Below are positions 52,295 to 62,063 of a DNA stretch of 64,000 bases, piece after piece (position 1 is the stretch's first letter; each line of letters starts with the position of its first letter). A model generated the notes under the pieces. It was given only the letters and a program-made list of their open reading frames with translations, did not search any database and was not told the origin of the DNA. Both the position numbers and the translations under genes were made by a program. The stretch is from an uncultured Oscillospiraceae bacterium (GTDB taxonomy: Bacteria > Bacillota > Clostridia > Oscillospirales > Ruminococcaceae), in assembly GCA_910586535.1 (NCBI GenBank), contig CAJUHS010000001.1:347404-411403 (forward strand), written 5' to 3'.

Positions 52295-54574
52295 TTATTT
52301 TTCGACCTTATCGCAGTAAATAATACCCAGACCGACAGTACTCATATAGCATCTGCCGTAAACGTTCATATCGCCGCTTACAAACACGCCGTTGCCGGTG
52401 CCGCCGAACTGGTGAGCGTCGTCGTTGACCTGAACCCATGTACCGCCCTGATCCTCGGACATATAGAGACCGGGCTTCTCGGCGTCCATAGGAGTACCCC
52501 ATACGTAGATAACGAGCGGATCGCCGTCATTTTTGGCTTTGCCCAAGCCTACAGCCTCGCAGTACTTGATATTGGGAACCATTTCCGCAGTTTTTCCGTA
52601 ATCCTTTGAAACCAGCAGTCCCGCGCCGTTTGCGATGTAGAACGTTCCCTCGTTATGAGGATCAACGCACAGCCTCTTAAAGCTGGGAGATACCTGGCTG
52701 TTTCTGGCAAACGTCTTGCCTCCGTCCGAGCTTGTCGCAATGGAGCTTGAACCGCCGCAGTACATATAGCTTGCGTTGTTGGGGTCGCCGATAATGTAGT
52801 TATCCTGACCGGTAAGTCCCTCAACCGCATTCCATGTTTCGCCCCAATTATCGGTCCAGTAAGACTTCATAGAGTTTGACGGACTCCATACGAGCACGCT
52901 TCCGTCAGCATTGAGAGCCACTTTTCCCTGATAGAATTTCTTTCCCGCTTCAGGGGGATTTGTTATCCTGTTCCATGTTTTGCCCCCGTCCGTTGTGTAT
53001 GTCAGCAGCATTTCATTTTCGCTTCCGCCGGCCTTAGCCCACAGGTCTCTGTTCTGGGCGGCTATCGTTATGCTGGACGTAGAACCTATCATATCCTGAT
53101 GACGGGTCGCAGGGGTGTAAATGTCCTCGTGAACAAATCCGTCGTAGTCGCCTACTGCCGAAATAAGCGGGAAATCCTCCATTGTGATTATATCCATAGG
53201 AACTGTTTCCTCAAGACCCAAGGAATCAAAGTAAAACTTCGGGGTCTCGTCCCAAATATTGTCGCAGGAGAAAATGCCGTTTCCGGAATTTACCATGATT
53301 TTGCTTGTGTTGAACGGATCAAGAGCAAGGTTGCTGCACCAGTGTATAGCACAGCCCTCTACCCAAGGCATACCGTTGGTACCCATTTCCATGCTTTCAA
53401 GCACGTTGTGCCAGTTCTTGCCGCCGTCGGTGGAAGTGTAGAACACGTCGCCAAACGCGCCGTTCGGCTGCGCTTTCCACTGTCCGGAGGTAACGGCGAT
53501 AAGCCTGTTGTCGTCGGCGGGGTCGATAAGAATATCGCCGAATGAATCGGCAGTCGGGGAGATTATATCTGCGGAACCGTCCGTACTGTATTTATAGATC
53601 ATGCCCAGAGCGCAGTTCCAGGGTCCCTCATTGTTGACGTAGCAAACGTAAAGATTGCCCTTGCTGTCCAGCTTCATACGCTGTACCATGTGGTCGGTTA
53701 TGCTGTTCGGCAGCTTTGACCAGGTCGCGCCCGCGTCCTCGGAAACAAAGAGGTTGCCTGCTTCGTCGCCCTTTGCGGAAACTGAAGCGTACAGCTTTTG
53801 AGTAACGCCGTCCTTTGCGGAGGACGGATCAAAAAGTATGCAGTTTATGCCGTTTGCATTAGGAGTAGAGGTTATAGGAAAGCTTGATACCGTTTCCCAG
53901 TTATAGCCGCCGTCGGTGCTTTTTATCATTCCGCCGGTGCGTCCGCCTGCGAAAATAATGCTTCCGTTGTTGGGATCAACGGCAATTCTCTCACCGTTTC
54001 CGCGTCCCATGCCGTTTCCGTGTACCTTTATCTTGTCGGTAACGTCAACTGTTTTTATGGATTTTCCGTAGTCTTCCGAAATAGCTATAACAGTCTTTCC
54101 GTCGCTGAAATATTCAGTACCCAGGATCATATAGACCTTGTTGGGAGCCTGAGGGTCGAAAGCAAGACCGTCCACGCCGAGCAAACCTCTGTCGTCAGCC
54201 GACACCCAATAGTTCATGGACGCCCATTTTCCGTTTGTTTCGGGAGTACGGTAATACGCGCCGCCAACGTCTGTTCTTGCATACCACACATCCTTTTCGG
54301 GAGTGGAGAACACGCCGGTGACAAATCCGCCGCCGCCGATAGCCACCTGACCGTAAGTCCAGTCGGTGTTGATAAAGCCTCCGGTCACGTCCACAGCGGA
54401 AGAAGTATCAACGTTTCCGCCGCCTGAAGCCTGGGTAACGTCCGCGGAAGTCTGACCGCCGTTGCCGCCGCCTTCGCTGCCGCTTCCTTCGGTTTTGGAA
54501 CAGCCTGTAAGGACAGTCGCGCACATCATTACAGACAGCGCCGCAGCCATAATTTTACTTGGTTTTAAAGTCAT
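52295..54574 (-). CDS. GH74-family xyloglucanase lipoprotein
   Basis: 759 residues. Signal peptide with lipobox LTGC (Cys ~25), a Gly/Ser-rich linker, then the GH74 double seven-blade propeller: QVAIGGGGFVTGVF...YARTDVGGAYYR at the start of the first, with repeated BNR-like Asp boxes (KSTDGGYNWE, VSEDAGATWS, TSTDGGKNWH, YTTDGGKTWN). Likely surface-anchored endo-xyloglucanase; subsite specificity cannot be read from sequence. Starts at ATG 54574. Own sigma-A promoter. Supports a plant-fibre lifestyle. Confidence 0.88.
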   Translation of the reverse strand: MTLKPSKIMAAALSVMMCATVLTGCSKTEGSGSEGGGNGGQTSADVTQASGGGNVDTSSAVDVTGGFINTDWTYGQVAIGGGGFVTGVFSTPEKDVWYARTDVGGAYYRTPETNGKWASMNYWVSADDRGLLGVDGLAFDPQAPNKVYMILGTEYFSDGKTVIAISEDYGKSIKTVDVTDKIKVHGNGMGRGNGERIAVDPNNGSIIFAGGRTGGMIKSTDGGYNWETVSSFPITSTPNANGINCILFDPSSAKDGVTQKLYASVSAKGDEAGNLFVSEDAGATWSKLPNSITDHMVQRMKLDSKGNLYVCYVNNEGPWNCALGMIYKYSTDGSADIISPTADSFGDILIDPADDNRLIAVTSGQWKAQPNGAFGDVFYTSTDGGKNWHNVLESMEMGTNGMPWVEGCAIHWCSNLALDPFNTSKIMVNSGNGIFSCDNIWDETPKFYFDSLGLEETVPMDIITMEDFPLISAVGDYDGFVHEDIYTPATRHQDMIGSTSSITIAAQNRDLWAKAGGSENEMLLTYTTDGGKTWNRITNPPEAGKKFYQGKVALNADGSVLVWSPSNSMKSYWTDNWGETWNAVEGLTGQDNYIIGDPNNASYMYCGGSSSIATSSDGGKTFARNSQVSPSFKRLCVDPHNEGTFYIANGAGLLVSKDYGKTAEMVPNIKYCEAVGLGKAKNDGDPLVIYVWGTPMDAEKPGLYMSEDQGGTWVQVNDDAHQFGGTGNGVFVSGDMNVYGRCYMSTVGLGIIYCDKVEK

Positions 54575-54621
54575 AAAAACACACCTCGAAATTTTACATA
54601 ATTACATAATAAAGCATAACA

Positions 54622-54650
54622 ATTATAGCGTATAATTTCAATAAAGTCAA
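54622..54650 (-). promoter_or_regulatory. Sigma-A promoter of the GH74 gene
   Basis: On the minus strand TTGACT (54650-54645) and TATAAT (54627-54622) are 17 bp apart. Confidence 0.75.
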
Positions 54651-54714
54651 GAGCGCTGCTGTTAATTTAAACAAAATTTTTTGATGATGTACAATAAAAT
54701 ACGTTAAAAATGTC

Positions 54715-54743
54715 TTGCGTACAAATGAAAAATATGGTATACT
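54715..54743 (+). promoter_or_regulatory. Promoter of cdd
   Basis: TTGCGT (54715-54720) and TATACT (54738-54743) are 17 bp apart, 31 bp before the start. Confidence 0.6.
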
Positions 54744-54774
54744 ATATTAAATAATTTTATAGGGACGTGTTTTT

Positions 54775-55155
54775 ATGAACGACTTGGAGCTTCTTGCCGC
54801 GGCAGACAAGGCTATGGAGAACGCCTACGCGCCATATTCTGGTTTCCGGGTGGGAGCGGCTTTGCTCTGCGCGGACGGACGTGTCTTTACCGGCTGCAAT
54901 ATAGAAAATTCAAGCTACGGCGCAACAAACTGCGCCGAACGTACTGCCGTTTTCAAAGCTGTATCGGAGGGCTGCCGCGATTTCAGCGCAATTGCAATTG
55001 TGTCCTCAGGCGGAGGAGAAACCTTCCCATGCGGTATCTGCAGGCAGGTCCTGGGAGAGTTTTCTCCCAATATCAGGATAATTTTAAGAAACGAAAGCGG
55101 CGCAGCGGCGGTTTACACATTTCAGGAATTAATGCCAAAATTTTTCAGCCTTTAG
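54775..55155 (+). CDS. cdd: Cytidine deaminase
   Basis: Zinc enzyme converting cytidine to uridine. 126 residues, the usual tetrameric short form, with APYSGFRVGAALL, the catalytic CNIENSSYGATNCAERTA (zinc Cys and Glu), and the zinc pair in FPCGICRQVLGEF. Own promoter, followed by a separate promoter for the next gene. Confidence 0.95.
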   Translation: MNDLELLAAADKAMENAYAPYSGFRVGAALLCADGRVFTGCNIENSSYGATNCAERTAVFKAVSEGCRDFSAIAIVSSGGGETFPCGICRQVLGEFSPNIRIILRNESGAAAVYTFQELMPKFFSL

Positions 55156-55179
55156 TAAAGGATTTTTACCGCTCTGTCA

Positions 55180-55208
55180 TTGACTTTACTTAAAAAGTGT
55201 TATATAAT
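55180..55208 (+). promoter_or_regulatory. Sigma-A promoter of the GHL10 lipoprotein gene
   Basis: TTGACT (55180-55185) and TATAAT (55203-55208) are 17 bp apart, 43 bp before ATG 55252. Confidence 0.8.
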
Positions 55209-55251
55209 TACTGTACATCAAAAATTTGTCCGAATAGGAAATGAGGTTAAA

Positions 55252-56841
55252 ATGCAGTATCGTTTAAAGCTTTTGGTAATTATAGTCACAGCAGTTTTCT
55301 CCTTGGGTGCGGCAGGCTGTCATCAGGTTTCGGAGGACGTTTCCGACTCGTCTCCCGCTCCGGTGGTGATACCTGCCTCGGATACGGAGGAAAATTATTC
55401 CCGCACGACAAAGTCGGAAACGGCAGAAACAAAAACGGAAACATCACTTTCGACAGATACCGCTGCGGAAGCAGAAATAGTTACAGAAATAAGCGTACTA
55501 TCGGAAACAAAAAGCGCAAATGCGGAAATAACAGAAAAAATTGCGGAAATTCCGGAAACAAAATCGGAAATTGTCACACAAACCGCGAAGGCAAGCCAAA
55601 CTTCTGCGCTTACGCTTCAATATGAAAGTCCGAGGGAAATAACGGAAACGAAAGCGGAAACAGCGCTTAAAACGGAAACGCAAACTGTTTCCGAATCGCG
55701 GACGGCGGGAAAACCAAAAGAAAAAAACGGCTATTCCGCCCTTAATTTTGATGAACAAAAAGGGTTTTGGATTACATATTTAGAGTACGCTTCAATACTT
55801 CGGAACAAATCGGAAAAATCATTTACCAAGTCTGTCGGAGAATATTTTGACAATATTTCCGACCTTGGTTTCAATACGGTGTACGTTCAGGTCCGCGCAT
55901 TCGGAGACGCTTATTATGACTCGGAGCTTTTCCCCGCGGGCGAACAGTTTGACGGAGTTATCGGTACCAAGAACCGCTTTGACGCACTTAAAGTTATGGT
56001 CAAATGCGCTCATGAACGCGGTATTTCCATACATGCGTGGGTAAATCCAATGCGAACGATGACTTCCTCCCAGCTTGAAAAAATAGATGACGGCTACACC
56101 ATTAAAAAATGGTATAATGACCGTGACCGCCGCGGTGATTACATAGTTAAATCGGGAGACAGGTGGTATCTCAATCCAGCTTACGACGAGGTGACAGACC
56201 TTATTGCAGATGGAATAAGGGAAATTGCAGAAAACTACGATGTGGACGGGATCCAGATAGACGACTATTTCTACCCCACAACTAACAAAAGCTTTGACAG
56301 CACGGCTTATGCCGCTTTCGGAAACGGTATGTCCCTTTCCGACTGGAGAATTTCCAACGTAAACAAAATGGTGAAGAAGCTCTATAGGACGGTACATTCC
56401 GTAAACGATACCATGGTTTTCGGCATTTCTCCTCAGGGCAGCGTAGAAAATAACTACGGGGAGCTTTATGCTGATGTGCGGAAATGGTGTTCCGAAATCG
56501 GTTACTGCGACTATATCCTGCCCCAGGTCTATTTCGGATTTGACAATCCCGCGCTTCCCTACGCGGACGTTATAGCTCTCTGGAACGGAATGGTCAAAAG
56601 TTCAGACGTAAAGCTTGTTGTAGGTCTCGCAGCCTATAAGATAGGAGCGGAGGACGGCTACGCGGGCAGCGGAAAAAGAGAATGGATGAACAACAGCGAC
56701 ATCATAGCCCGTCAGATGAAGCTTGCGGAGTCTCTGGAAAATTACGGAGGAGTAGCTTTGTACCGTTACGATTCTGTTTTCAACCCGACAGCCGGCGTTG
56801 CCGCTCAGGTATCAAAGGAAATAAAAAATATAGAAAAATAA
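55252..56841 (+). CDS. GHL10-type glycoside hydrolase-like lipoprotein (YngK-like)
   Basis: 529 residues. Signal peptide with lipobox-like GAAGC (Cys ~23), a ~130-residue linker made of repeated Ser/Thr/Glu/Lys units (SETKSxxAEI, ETKTET), then a GHL10 (DUF187, YngK) TIM-barrel domain from ~165: WITYLEYASIL, GFNTVYVQVRAFGDAYY, HAWVNPMR, VDGIQIDDYF, ISPQG. Members act at the cell surface, probably on peptidoglycan or polysaccharide. AGGAAATGAGG precedes ATG 55252. Followed by a second GHL10-type gene. Confidence 0.87.
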   Translation: MQYRLKLLVIIVTAVFSLGAAGCHQVSEDVSDSSPAPVVIPASDTEENYSRTTKSETAETKTETSLSTDTAAEAEIVTEISVLSETKSANAEITEKIAEIPETKSEIVTQTAKASQTSALTLQYESPREITETKAETALKTETQTVSESRTAGKPKEKNGYSALNFDEQKGFWITYLEYASILRNKSEKSFTKSVGEYFDNISDLGFNTVYVQVRAFGDAYYDSELFPAGEQFDGVIGTKNRFDALKVMVKCAHERGISIHAWVNPMRTMTSSQLEKIDDGYTIKKWYNDRDRRGDYIVKSGDRWYLNPAYDEVTDLIADGIREIAENYDVDGIQIDDYFYPTTNKSFDSTAYAAFGNGMSLSDWRISNVNKMVKKLYRTVHSVNDTMVFGISPQGSVENNYGELYADVRKWCSEIGYCDYILPQVYFGFDNPALPYADVIALWNGMVKSSDVKLVVGLAAYKIGAEDGYAGSGKREWMNNSDIIARQMKLAESLENYGGVALYRYDSVFNPTAGVAAQVSKEIKNIEK

Positions 56842-56875
56842 GTAGAACAAAACAACTAAAAGAAAGGGAAATAAG

Positions 56876-59800
56876 ATGAAGGGAAAAAGAGAAAAAAATC
56901 CTGCATTCCGGAAATCACGGCGTTTACGGAAACTTGCGGGGCTGATAACAGCTGCTTCAATTTGCGCGCAGTTTTTGTCGGGTTTTGGCGGATTTCCCGC
57001 TTTTGCGGAAGAAACCGCCGATGATTTCGGAAATATCACAGTTATCGCGCCTCAGCCAAACATAGGCAGAGACGAGTCCCTGCCAGCGTTTGACGAACCC
57101 GATGCGGCTCCGCTCTACAGCTTTCCAGACAATATGCGCGGCGTTTATGTTACTCCAACGGTAGACTATGCCGTACCAAATGAGGACGGCGAGCCTCTTA
57201 CCGAAGAGCAGATATCTGCAGGCGTTTCGGAAATGCTTGATACCGCCGAGAAAAACGGTCTTAACTCTATAATAATTATGACAGATCGAAAGGGCGAGGT
57301 TTTCTACAGCGCTGACATGAACGAGACCGTTGAACGCCCGCTAATCGACTATGCCGTTGAAGCCGCCAAGGAGCGCGGCTTTTACGTCTATCTGAATTTC
57401 AGTCTGGACTGCGTTCTGGACGGTCTTAAAGAGGATGATCTGCGCTCCCGCATTGACAGGCTGGCGATAACAGTACACGGCTTTACGGTCAAGTACCCTG
57501 TTGACGGAATTATTCTGGACGGCTACTATTCCTCAAAGGACAATACGTCTCTGGAGGACTATGTTAAGCACGGCTCCGGCATAGGCTACGAAAACTGGCT
57601 CCCAGACAACGGCGCGTACATATTCAGTCTTGCGGCGGACGCGGTAAGGCGTACCAACAATACCGTGCCCGTGGGTATATCCCTTAACGATGTGTGGGCG
57701 AACTATACCACTTCGGAAAACGGCTCTGAGACATCGGTGAATTTTGAGGCGCTCACCGACGGCTATGCCGATACTGTGGGGTACATCCAAAACGGCTGCG
57801 CTGATTTCATCATGCTGAAAGCCAAAGGTTCGCTGAGCGACAGCTCACTGCCCTTTAAGGAAATAGTAGGCTGGTGGAACAAATACGCCGAGGAAGCGGA
57901 TATCCCTCTATATGTTCACCACATGAACCAGCGCATCTGCACAGAAGCGGAAGGCTGGGGCTCCCCCGACGAACTTGTCAAACAGGTTATCGCGGCTTCC
58001 GATTATGATTCCTACAAGGGAAGCGCGTTCCATTCTCTGTCCTCTCTGGATAAGGATATTATGCAGTCCACAAGCGCGCTGATGAAGCATTACGACAACG
58101 AAATAGACGTGGAGGGCCTCAACAGTGAGCTTGAAATGACTCTGCCCACCAAGACTACCTTTAAAACCGAAGAGCCTACCGTTATTTTTGCAGGTTCTTT
58201 CGACCCCAATTTTCCTGTTTATTACCAGGGAAAAGAGATCAAGCTCAACGAGGCTGGACGGTTCTACTTTACCGAAGACCTTGATGTTGGTCTGAATACA
58301 TTTAAATTCCAGAATAAGGCAAAGGTTATTACCTATAAGATAACCCGAACGGTAAACGTGCTGAAAAGCGTTTCCCCTGCAGACGAAACAATGCGCGTGG
58401 AGGAACAGTCCACCATTACGCTCAGCGCGATAGCATACCGCGGCTCTGCGGTAACGGCTTCGGTAAACGGCAAAAGCGTGTCCCTGAAAGAGGTTGAGGG
58501 ACAGCTTGACGAGCTTGACCCTAACTCCAACTATACTAAATATGTAGGTTACTACACCGCTCCCGCAGGAAAGCGGGGCGAGGACATAAACCTCGGAAAC
58601 ATCGAGTTCTACGGCAGTTACCCCACCAAATCGGGAAATATTAACGAGTCAAGAACAGGCGCAAAAATAATCGTAAACGCTCTTGCGGAAGTTGCAAATG
58701 ACTACAGCGGAAATCTTTTACAGATCAAGAACGACAATACTATGGTGTACGACTACAAAACCACGAGCACAAGTCCCACGCCAAATTGCGCAAGACTTCC
58801 CGCAGGAACGCTGGATTACATAGTAAAGACCGTTACATACAGCGGCACAGACTACTATCTTACAAATTCAGGCAAGCGTATCCGTACAAGCGCGGTGACG
58901 GTGCTTGACAACAGCCCCCTCGGCAGCAATCCCATGTCGGTCGCTGCTGCGGGCAAGGACGGCACGGATACCGTTATCAAGCTTAAAACTGATGTGAAGA
59001 TACCGTTTTCCATGTCTTATAACAACCAGTCCTACAGCGACGGAGGCAACGGAGGATACTATGTTTCCGCATTCAGCTGCGATTCCATAACGCTTACCTT
59101 TGATTACGTCACAAGCGTTTCGGCGGGAGACATTACTTTTCCCGACAGCGCGGTGTTTACCAAAGGTACATGGAACGTTTCCTCGTCCGGAGACATGACA
59201 AAAACAAAGCTTACCCTGCGGCTTCGCCAGTCGGGTGTTTTCGGAGGACTTACTTCCTCCTACGACAGCGAGGGAAATCTTGTCCTGCGCTTCAACGGCT
59301 GCCGCAGCAGTCTCAGCGGAGCGACTATCGTTATCGACCCGGGACACGGCTACACGGGCGCGTCCGCGTTTGACCCGGGAGCTATCGGTCACATTAAGGA
59401 GCAGGAGGCAAATCTTGCCATTGCCAAATATGTTGAGCAGATACTCAAAGACGAGGGCGCAAACGTTATCAGGCTGAAAACCGAAAGCCAGACCTACGTC
59501 ACGGAACAGAGGGCTTCGGACGCAAGACAGTACAGTCCGGATATGTTCGTTTCCATACACTGCAACTCGGCGGGAGAATCTGCAAAGGGCGGCGAAGCAT
59601 ACTATTTTACTCCGTTTTCGCAGCCGCTGGCAAAGTATATTTCAGAATCGCTGGGCGAGGTGCTGACGCAGGTGCACGGCTCCTCAAGCGGAACGAACCG
59701 CGGCGAAAAGTACAATTATTTCTTTGTCACACAACAGCAGGATTTCCCCTCGGTGCTTGTGGAGACTGCGTTTGTTACCAACTACAGCGAAGCCATGGCT

Positions 59801-60052
59801 CTTGCGGATCCGGCATATCAAAAGAAGTTTGCTTCGGCTATCGTGAGCGGCATGAAGAAATATTTCGCGCGAACCGATTACTCCTGCTTCGGAGAGGGAA
59901 GCGCCTCATGGAACGATACGGGCGGGAGTTCGTCCAATAACGGTATGACTGACGGAAGTACCTCCGGAAACAGTCCTGCCGGGAGCGGATTCGATCCCCC
60001 CGGAGCCGATGTTTCCGTACCTCAAGAGGACGACGAGGAACTTACAGAATAG
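56876..60052 (+). CDS. Secreted GHL10-like / N-acetylmuramoyl-L-alanine amidase fusion
   Basis: 1058 residues. Signal peptide ending near FAEE (residue ~44), an N-terminal GHL10-like barrel (~85-400: MRGVYVTPTVDYAV, VDGIILDGYY, PVGISLNDVW), a middle of beta-sandwich modules (~430-800), and a C-terminal amidase_3 domain (~810-1005). The zinc site is DPGHG, the Glu in KEQEANLAIAKY and SIHCNS; the catalytic Glu is in LVETAF. The last 45 residues are Ser/Gly/Asp-rich. Likely remodels cell wall, possibly in division or spore formation. Lies 34 bp after the GHL10 lipoprotein gene, so the two are probably one unit. Confidence 0.9.
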   Translation: MKGKREKNPAFRKSRRLRKLAGLITAASICAQFLSGFGGFPAFAEETADDFGNITVIAPQPNIGRDESLPAFDEPDAAPLYSFPDNMRGVYVTPTVDYAVPNEDGEPLTEEQISAGVSEMLDTAEKNGLNSIIIMTDRKGEVFYSADMNETVERPLIDYAVEAAKERGFYVYLNFSLDCVLDGLKEDDLRSRIDRLAITVHGFTVKYPVDGIILDGYYSSKDNTSLEDYVKHGSGIGYENWLPDNGAYIFSLAADAVRRTNNTVPVGISLNDVWANYTTSENGSETSVNFEALTDGYADTVGYIQNGCADFIMLKAKGSLSDSSLPFKEIVGWWNKYAEEADIPLYVHHMNQRICTEAEGWGSPDELVKQVIAASDYDSYKGSAFHSLSSLDKDIMQSTSALMKHYDNEIDVEGLNSELEMTLPTKTTFKTEEPTVIFAGSFDPNFPVYYQGKEIKLNEAGRFYFTEDLDVGLNTFKFQNKAKVITYKITRTVNVLKSVSPADETMRVEEQSTITLSAIAYRGSAVTASVNGKSVSLKEVEGQLDELDPNSNYTKYVGYYTAPAGKRGEDINLGNIEFYGSYPTKSGNINESRTGAKIIVNALAEVANDYSGNLLQIKNDNTMVYDYKTTSTSPTPNCARLPAGTLDYIVKTVTYSGTDYYLTNSGKRIRTSAVTVLDNSPLGSNPMSVAAAGKDGTDTVIKLKTDVKIPFSMSYNNQSYSDGGNGGYYVSAFSCDSITLTFDYVTSVSAGDITFPDSAVFTKGTWNVSSSGDMTKTKLTLRLRQSGVFGGLTSSYDSEGNLVLRFNGCRSSLSGATIVIDPGHGYTGASAFDPGAIGHIKEQEANLAIAKYVEQILKDEGANVIRLKTESQTYVTEQRASDARQYSPDMFVSIHCNSAGESAKGGEAYYFTPFSQPLAKYISESLGEVLTQVHGSSSGTNRGEKYNYFFVTQQQDFPSVLVETAFVTNYSEAMALADPAYQKKFASAIVSGMKKYFARTDYSCFGEGSASWNDTGGSSSNNGMTDGSTSGNSPAGSGFDPPGADVSVPQEDDEELTE

Positions 60053-60076
60053 AGGCAGTACAAAATACAAAATTAT

Positions 60077-60116
60077 CAGCCGTTCTTTGCAAACCCGCAG
60101 AGAACGGCTTTTTGTG
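60077..60116 (+). terminator. Terminator of the GHL10/amidase unit
   Basis: AGCCGTTCT (60078-60086) pairs with AGAACGGCT (60101-60109) and runs into TTTTT. Confidence 0.8.
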
Positions 60117-60250
60117 ATACTAAAAAAATTCAAAAATATTCACAAAAAATCAGTAGAATTATTGTGCAGAATAGCATATACTTAGACTTGCGTCCAAAGA
60201 ACCCAAACTGTTTTTCGGACGGTAAATTTTAAGAAAGCCGGTAAACTGTT

Positions 60251-61657
60251 ATGGCATCTTCAAAGGATCTTACCCGCGGAAAACCTATGTCCCTGATACT
60301 GGGCTTCGGTATCCCGCTTTTATTCGGATTTTTATTTCAGCAGCTCTACAACGTTGCCGACACTGCTATTGTGGGACGTTTCCTCGGTTACAAGGCTCTT
60401 GCCGCCGTGGGAAGCACTGGTTCGGTAAACTTTCTCGTTATCGGATTTGTTATGGGGGTCTGCAACGGATTCTCAATCCCTGTTGCCCAGATGTTCGGCG
60501 CGGGAGACTTCAAGCAGCTCCGCAGATACGTTACCAATTCTCTGTGGCTGTGCATTTTCCTTGCGGCTGCAATAACGGCGGTAACGCTGATATTCTGCGC
60601 GGAAATACTTGCCTTCACCAACACTCCCGACGATATATTTCAGCGTGCGTATACTTATATTTTCACCATTTTCGCAGGGATACCCGCATACTTCCTGTAC
60701 AACATGACCGCAGGAATACTTCGTTCACTGGGTGACAGCAAGACCCCCGTAAGCTGGCTTGTTATCGCTTCAGTTGTGAATATCGTGCTTGACGTCGTAT
60801 TCATTTTCTGCTTCAAAATGGACGTTTTCGGCGCGGCTCTGGCAACGGTGATAGCTCAGTTCGTGTCGGGCTTCGGCTGCCTGTGGAGGGTCTGCAAAAG
60901 CTATGCGGTACTCAAAACCGACCGTGACGACTGGCATTTCAGCACGAAGCATATCGGCAGACTTTTCCTTATGGGACTTCCTATGGGACTTCAGTACTCC
61001 ATAACCGCTATCGGCAGCGTAATGCTCCAGACAGCCGTAAACGGTTTGGGAACGTCTTATGTAACGGCAGTAACGGCAGCTAACAAGCTTTCTATGTTCA
61101 TGTGCTGTCCTTTCGACGCAATGGGTTCTACCATGGCTACATATGCGGGACAGAATGTAGGCTCGCAAAAGTGGGAACGGCTCAACAAAGGCTTGGGAGC
61201 CTGCGTGCTGCTTGGACTGATATATTCTGCGGCGGCGTTCCTGTTCCTTTTGGCTGCGGGAAACAGCCTTGCAATGATATTCCTGGACGAGGAAAGCAAG
61301 CATCTTATCCCGCTCGTAAAACAGTTCCTGACGGTTCTGTCAGCGTTTTACTTCCCGCTGGCTCTGGTGAATATCGTTAGATTTTTCATACAGGGTATGG
61401 GATTTTCTCCCACGGCAACTGTGGCAGGACTTTTGGAAATGGTCGGCAGGTGGTTTGTTGCCCATATGGTAACGCTGTACGGCTTCACTGCGGCTTGCTT
61501 TGCTTCTCCAGCAGCGTGGATACTGGCTGACGCGTTCCTTATACCTGCGTACTTCATTTGTAAAAGACGGCTTTTGAGAAAAAATAACGCATTGCCGGAT
61601 CCAAAGAAGAAAGCTGTTTCAAAATCGAACTCTGAAAAATGCTGCACCGAATCATAA
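60251..61657 (+). CDS. MATE-family multidrug/cation exporter
   Basis: 468 residues, about 12 membrane helices in two MatE repeats (ILGFGIPLLFGFLFQQLYNVADTAIVGRFLG at the start; the second half opens at GRLFLMGLPMGLQYSITAIG). The DinF/NorM-type core is intact. Exports drugs or metabolites using Na+ or H+; substrate unknown. Starts at ATG 60251 with a weak GAAAG ribosome site. Lies next to the tRNA-Thr attachment scar. Confidence 0.9.
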   Translation: MASSKDLTRGKPMSLILGFGIPLLFGFLFQQLYNVADTAIVGRFLGYKALAAVGSTGSVNFLVIGFVMGVCNGFSIPVAQMFGAGDFKQLRRYVTNSLWLCIFLAAAITAVTLIFCAEILAFTNTPDDIFQRAYTYIFTIFAGIPAYFLYNMTAGILRSLGDSKTPVSWLVIASVVNIVLDVVFIFCFKMDVFGAALATVIAQFVSGFGCLWRVCKSYAVLKTDRDDWHFSTKHIGRLFLMGLPMGLQYSITAIGSVMLQTAVNGLGTSYVTAVTAANKLSMFMCCPFDAMGSTMATYAGQNVGSQKWERLNKGLGACVLLGLIYSAAAFLFLLAAGNSLAMIFLDEESKHLIPLVKQFLTVLSAFYFPLALVNIVRFFIQGMGFSPTATVAGLLEMVGRWFVAHMVTLYGFTAACFASPAAWILADAFLIPAYFICKRRLLRKNNALPDPKKKAVSKSNSEKCCTES

Positions 61658-61697
61658 AAAACGGGACTGCCCGTCTGTCAGGCAGTCCCGTTTTTAC
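61657..61697 (+). terminator. Terminator of the MATE gene
   Basis: ACGGGACTGCC (61661-61671) pairs perfectly with GGCAGTCCCGT (61681-61691) and runs into TTTT; the A-run on the left makes it usable in both directions. The 61697-61870 stretch is AT-rich with nothing recognisable. Confidence 0.85.
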
Positions 61698-61870
61698 TGC
61701 TTATTTTTCACGAACTGTTTTTAATTGCGGCGGCAGCGCTAAGGGATTTCAGTTTGCCGTTTAAATTTTTTAACCAAATTTTGACCCGCATTTCGACACC
61801 AATATTATATAATTTTTATGCAATTTCAGCGGATTTTTATGCAATTTTACGGCTTGTGCAACCGAAAATT

Positions 61871-61913
61871 AAAGCCCCGCAAACTTTGTTGACTACGTAG
61901 TTTGCAGGACTTT
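61871..61913 (-). terminator. Terminator of the displaced tRNA-Thr
   Basis: On the minus strand AAAGTCCTGCAAACT pairs with AGTTTGCGGGGCTTT over 15 bp (two G-U pairs) and runs into AATTTT. It lies a few bases after the tRNA-Thr CCA, as expected for the native tRNA terminator. Confidence 0.75.
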
Positions 61914-61918
61914 GAAAC

Positions 61919-61967
61919 TGGAGCTGGTGAACGGACTCGAACCCCCGACCTGCGCATTACGAATGGG
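61919..61967 (-). other. Displaced 3' half of tRNA-Thr (CGT): integration site scar
   Basis: On the minus strand the sequence runs from the anticodon loop (TTCGTAA) through the variable loop and T-arm (GGGGGTTCGAGTCCG) to the acceptor CACCAGC and TCCA end. No 5' half is present; to the right the sequence becomes unrelated at the anticodon. This is the pattern left when a tyrosine-integrase element inserts into a tRNA gene and the intact copy is rebuilt at its far end. Confidence 0.8.
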
Positions 61968-62063
61968 GGCGGACGCTTTTTGTGTTTTTCCGCCAAATGG
62001 AATAAACCACTATTCTGCGCGGTTTAATATGCTTCTGCTTCTTGTCTCTTTTAGTAACTTATA

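Noticed and set aside
50937..52319. 460-codon open frame on the plus strand
   Set aside because: It lies wholly antisense to the hydrogenase-chemoreceptor gene, has no ribosome site or known domain, and reflects codon bias of the real gene.
61919..61967. Functional tRNA-Thr gene
   Set aside because: Only the 3' half is present; the D-arm and the 5' acceptor strand are missing.
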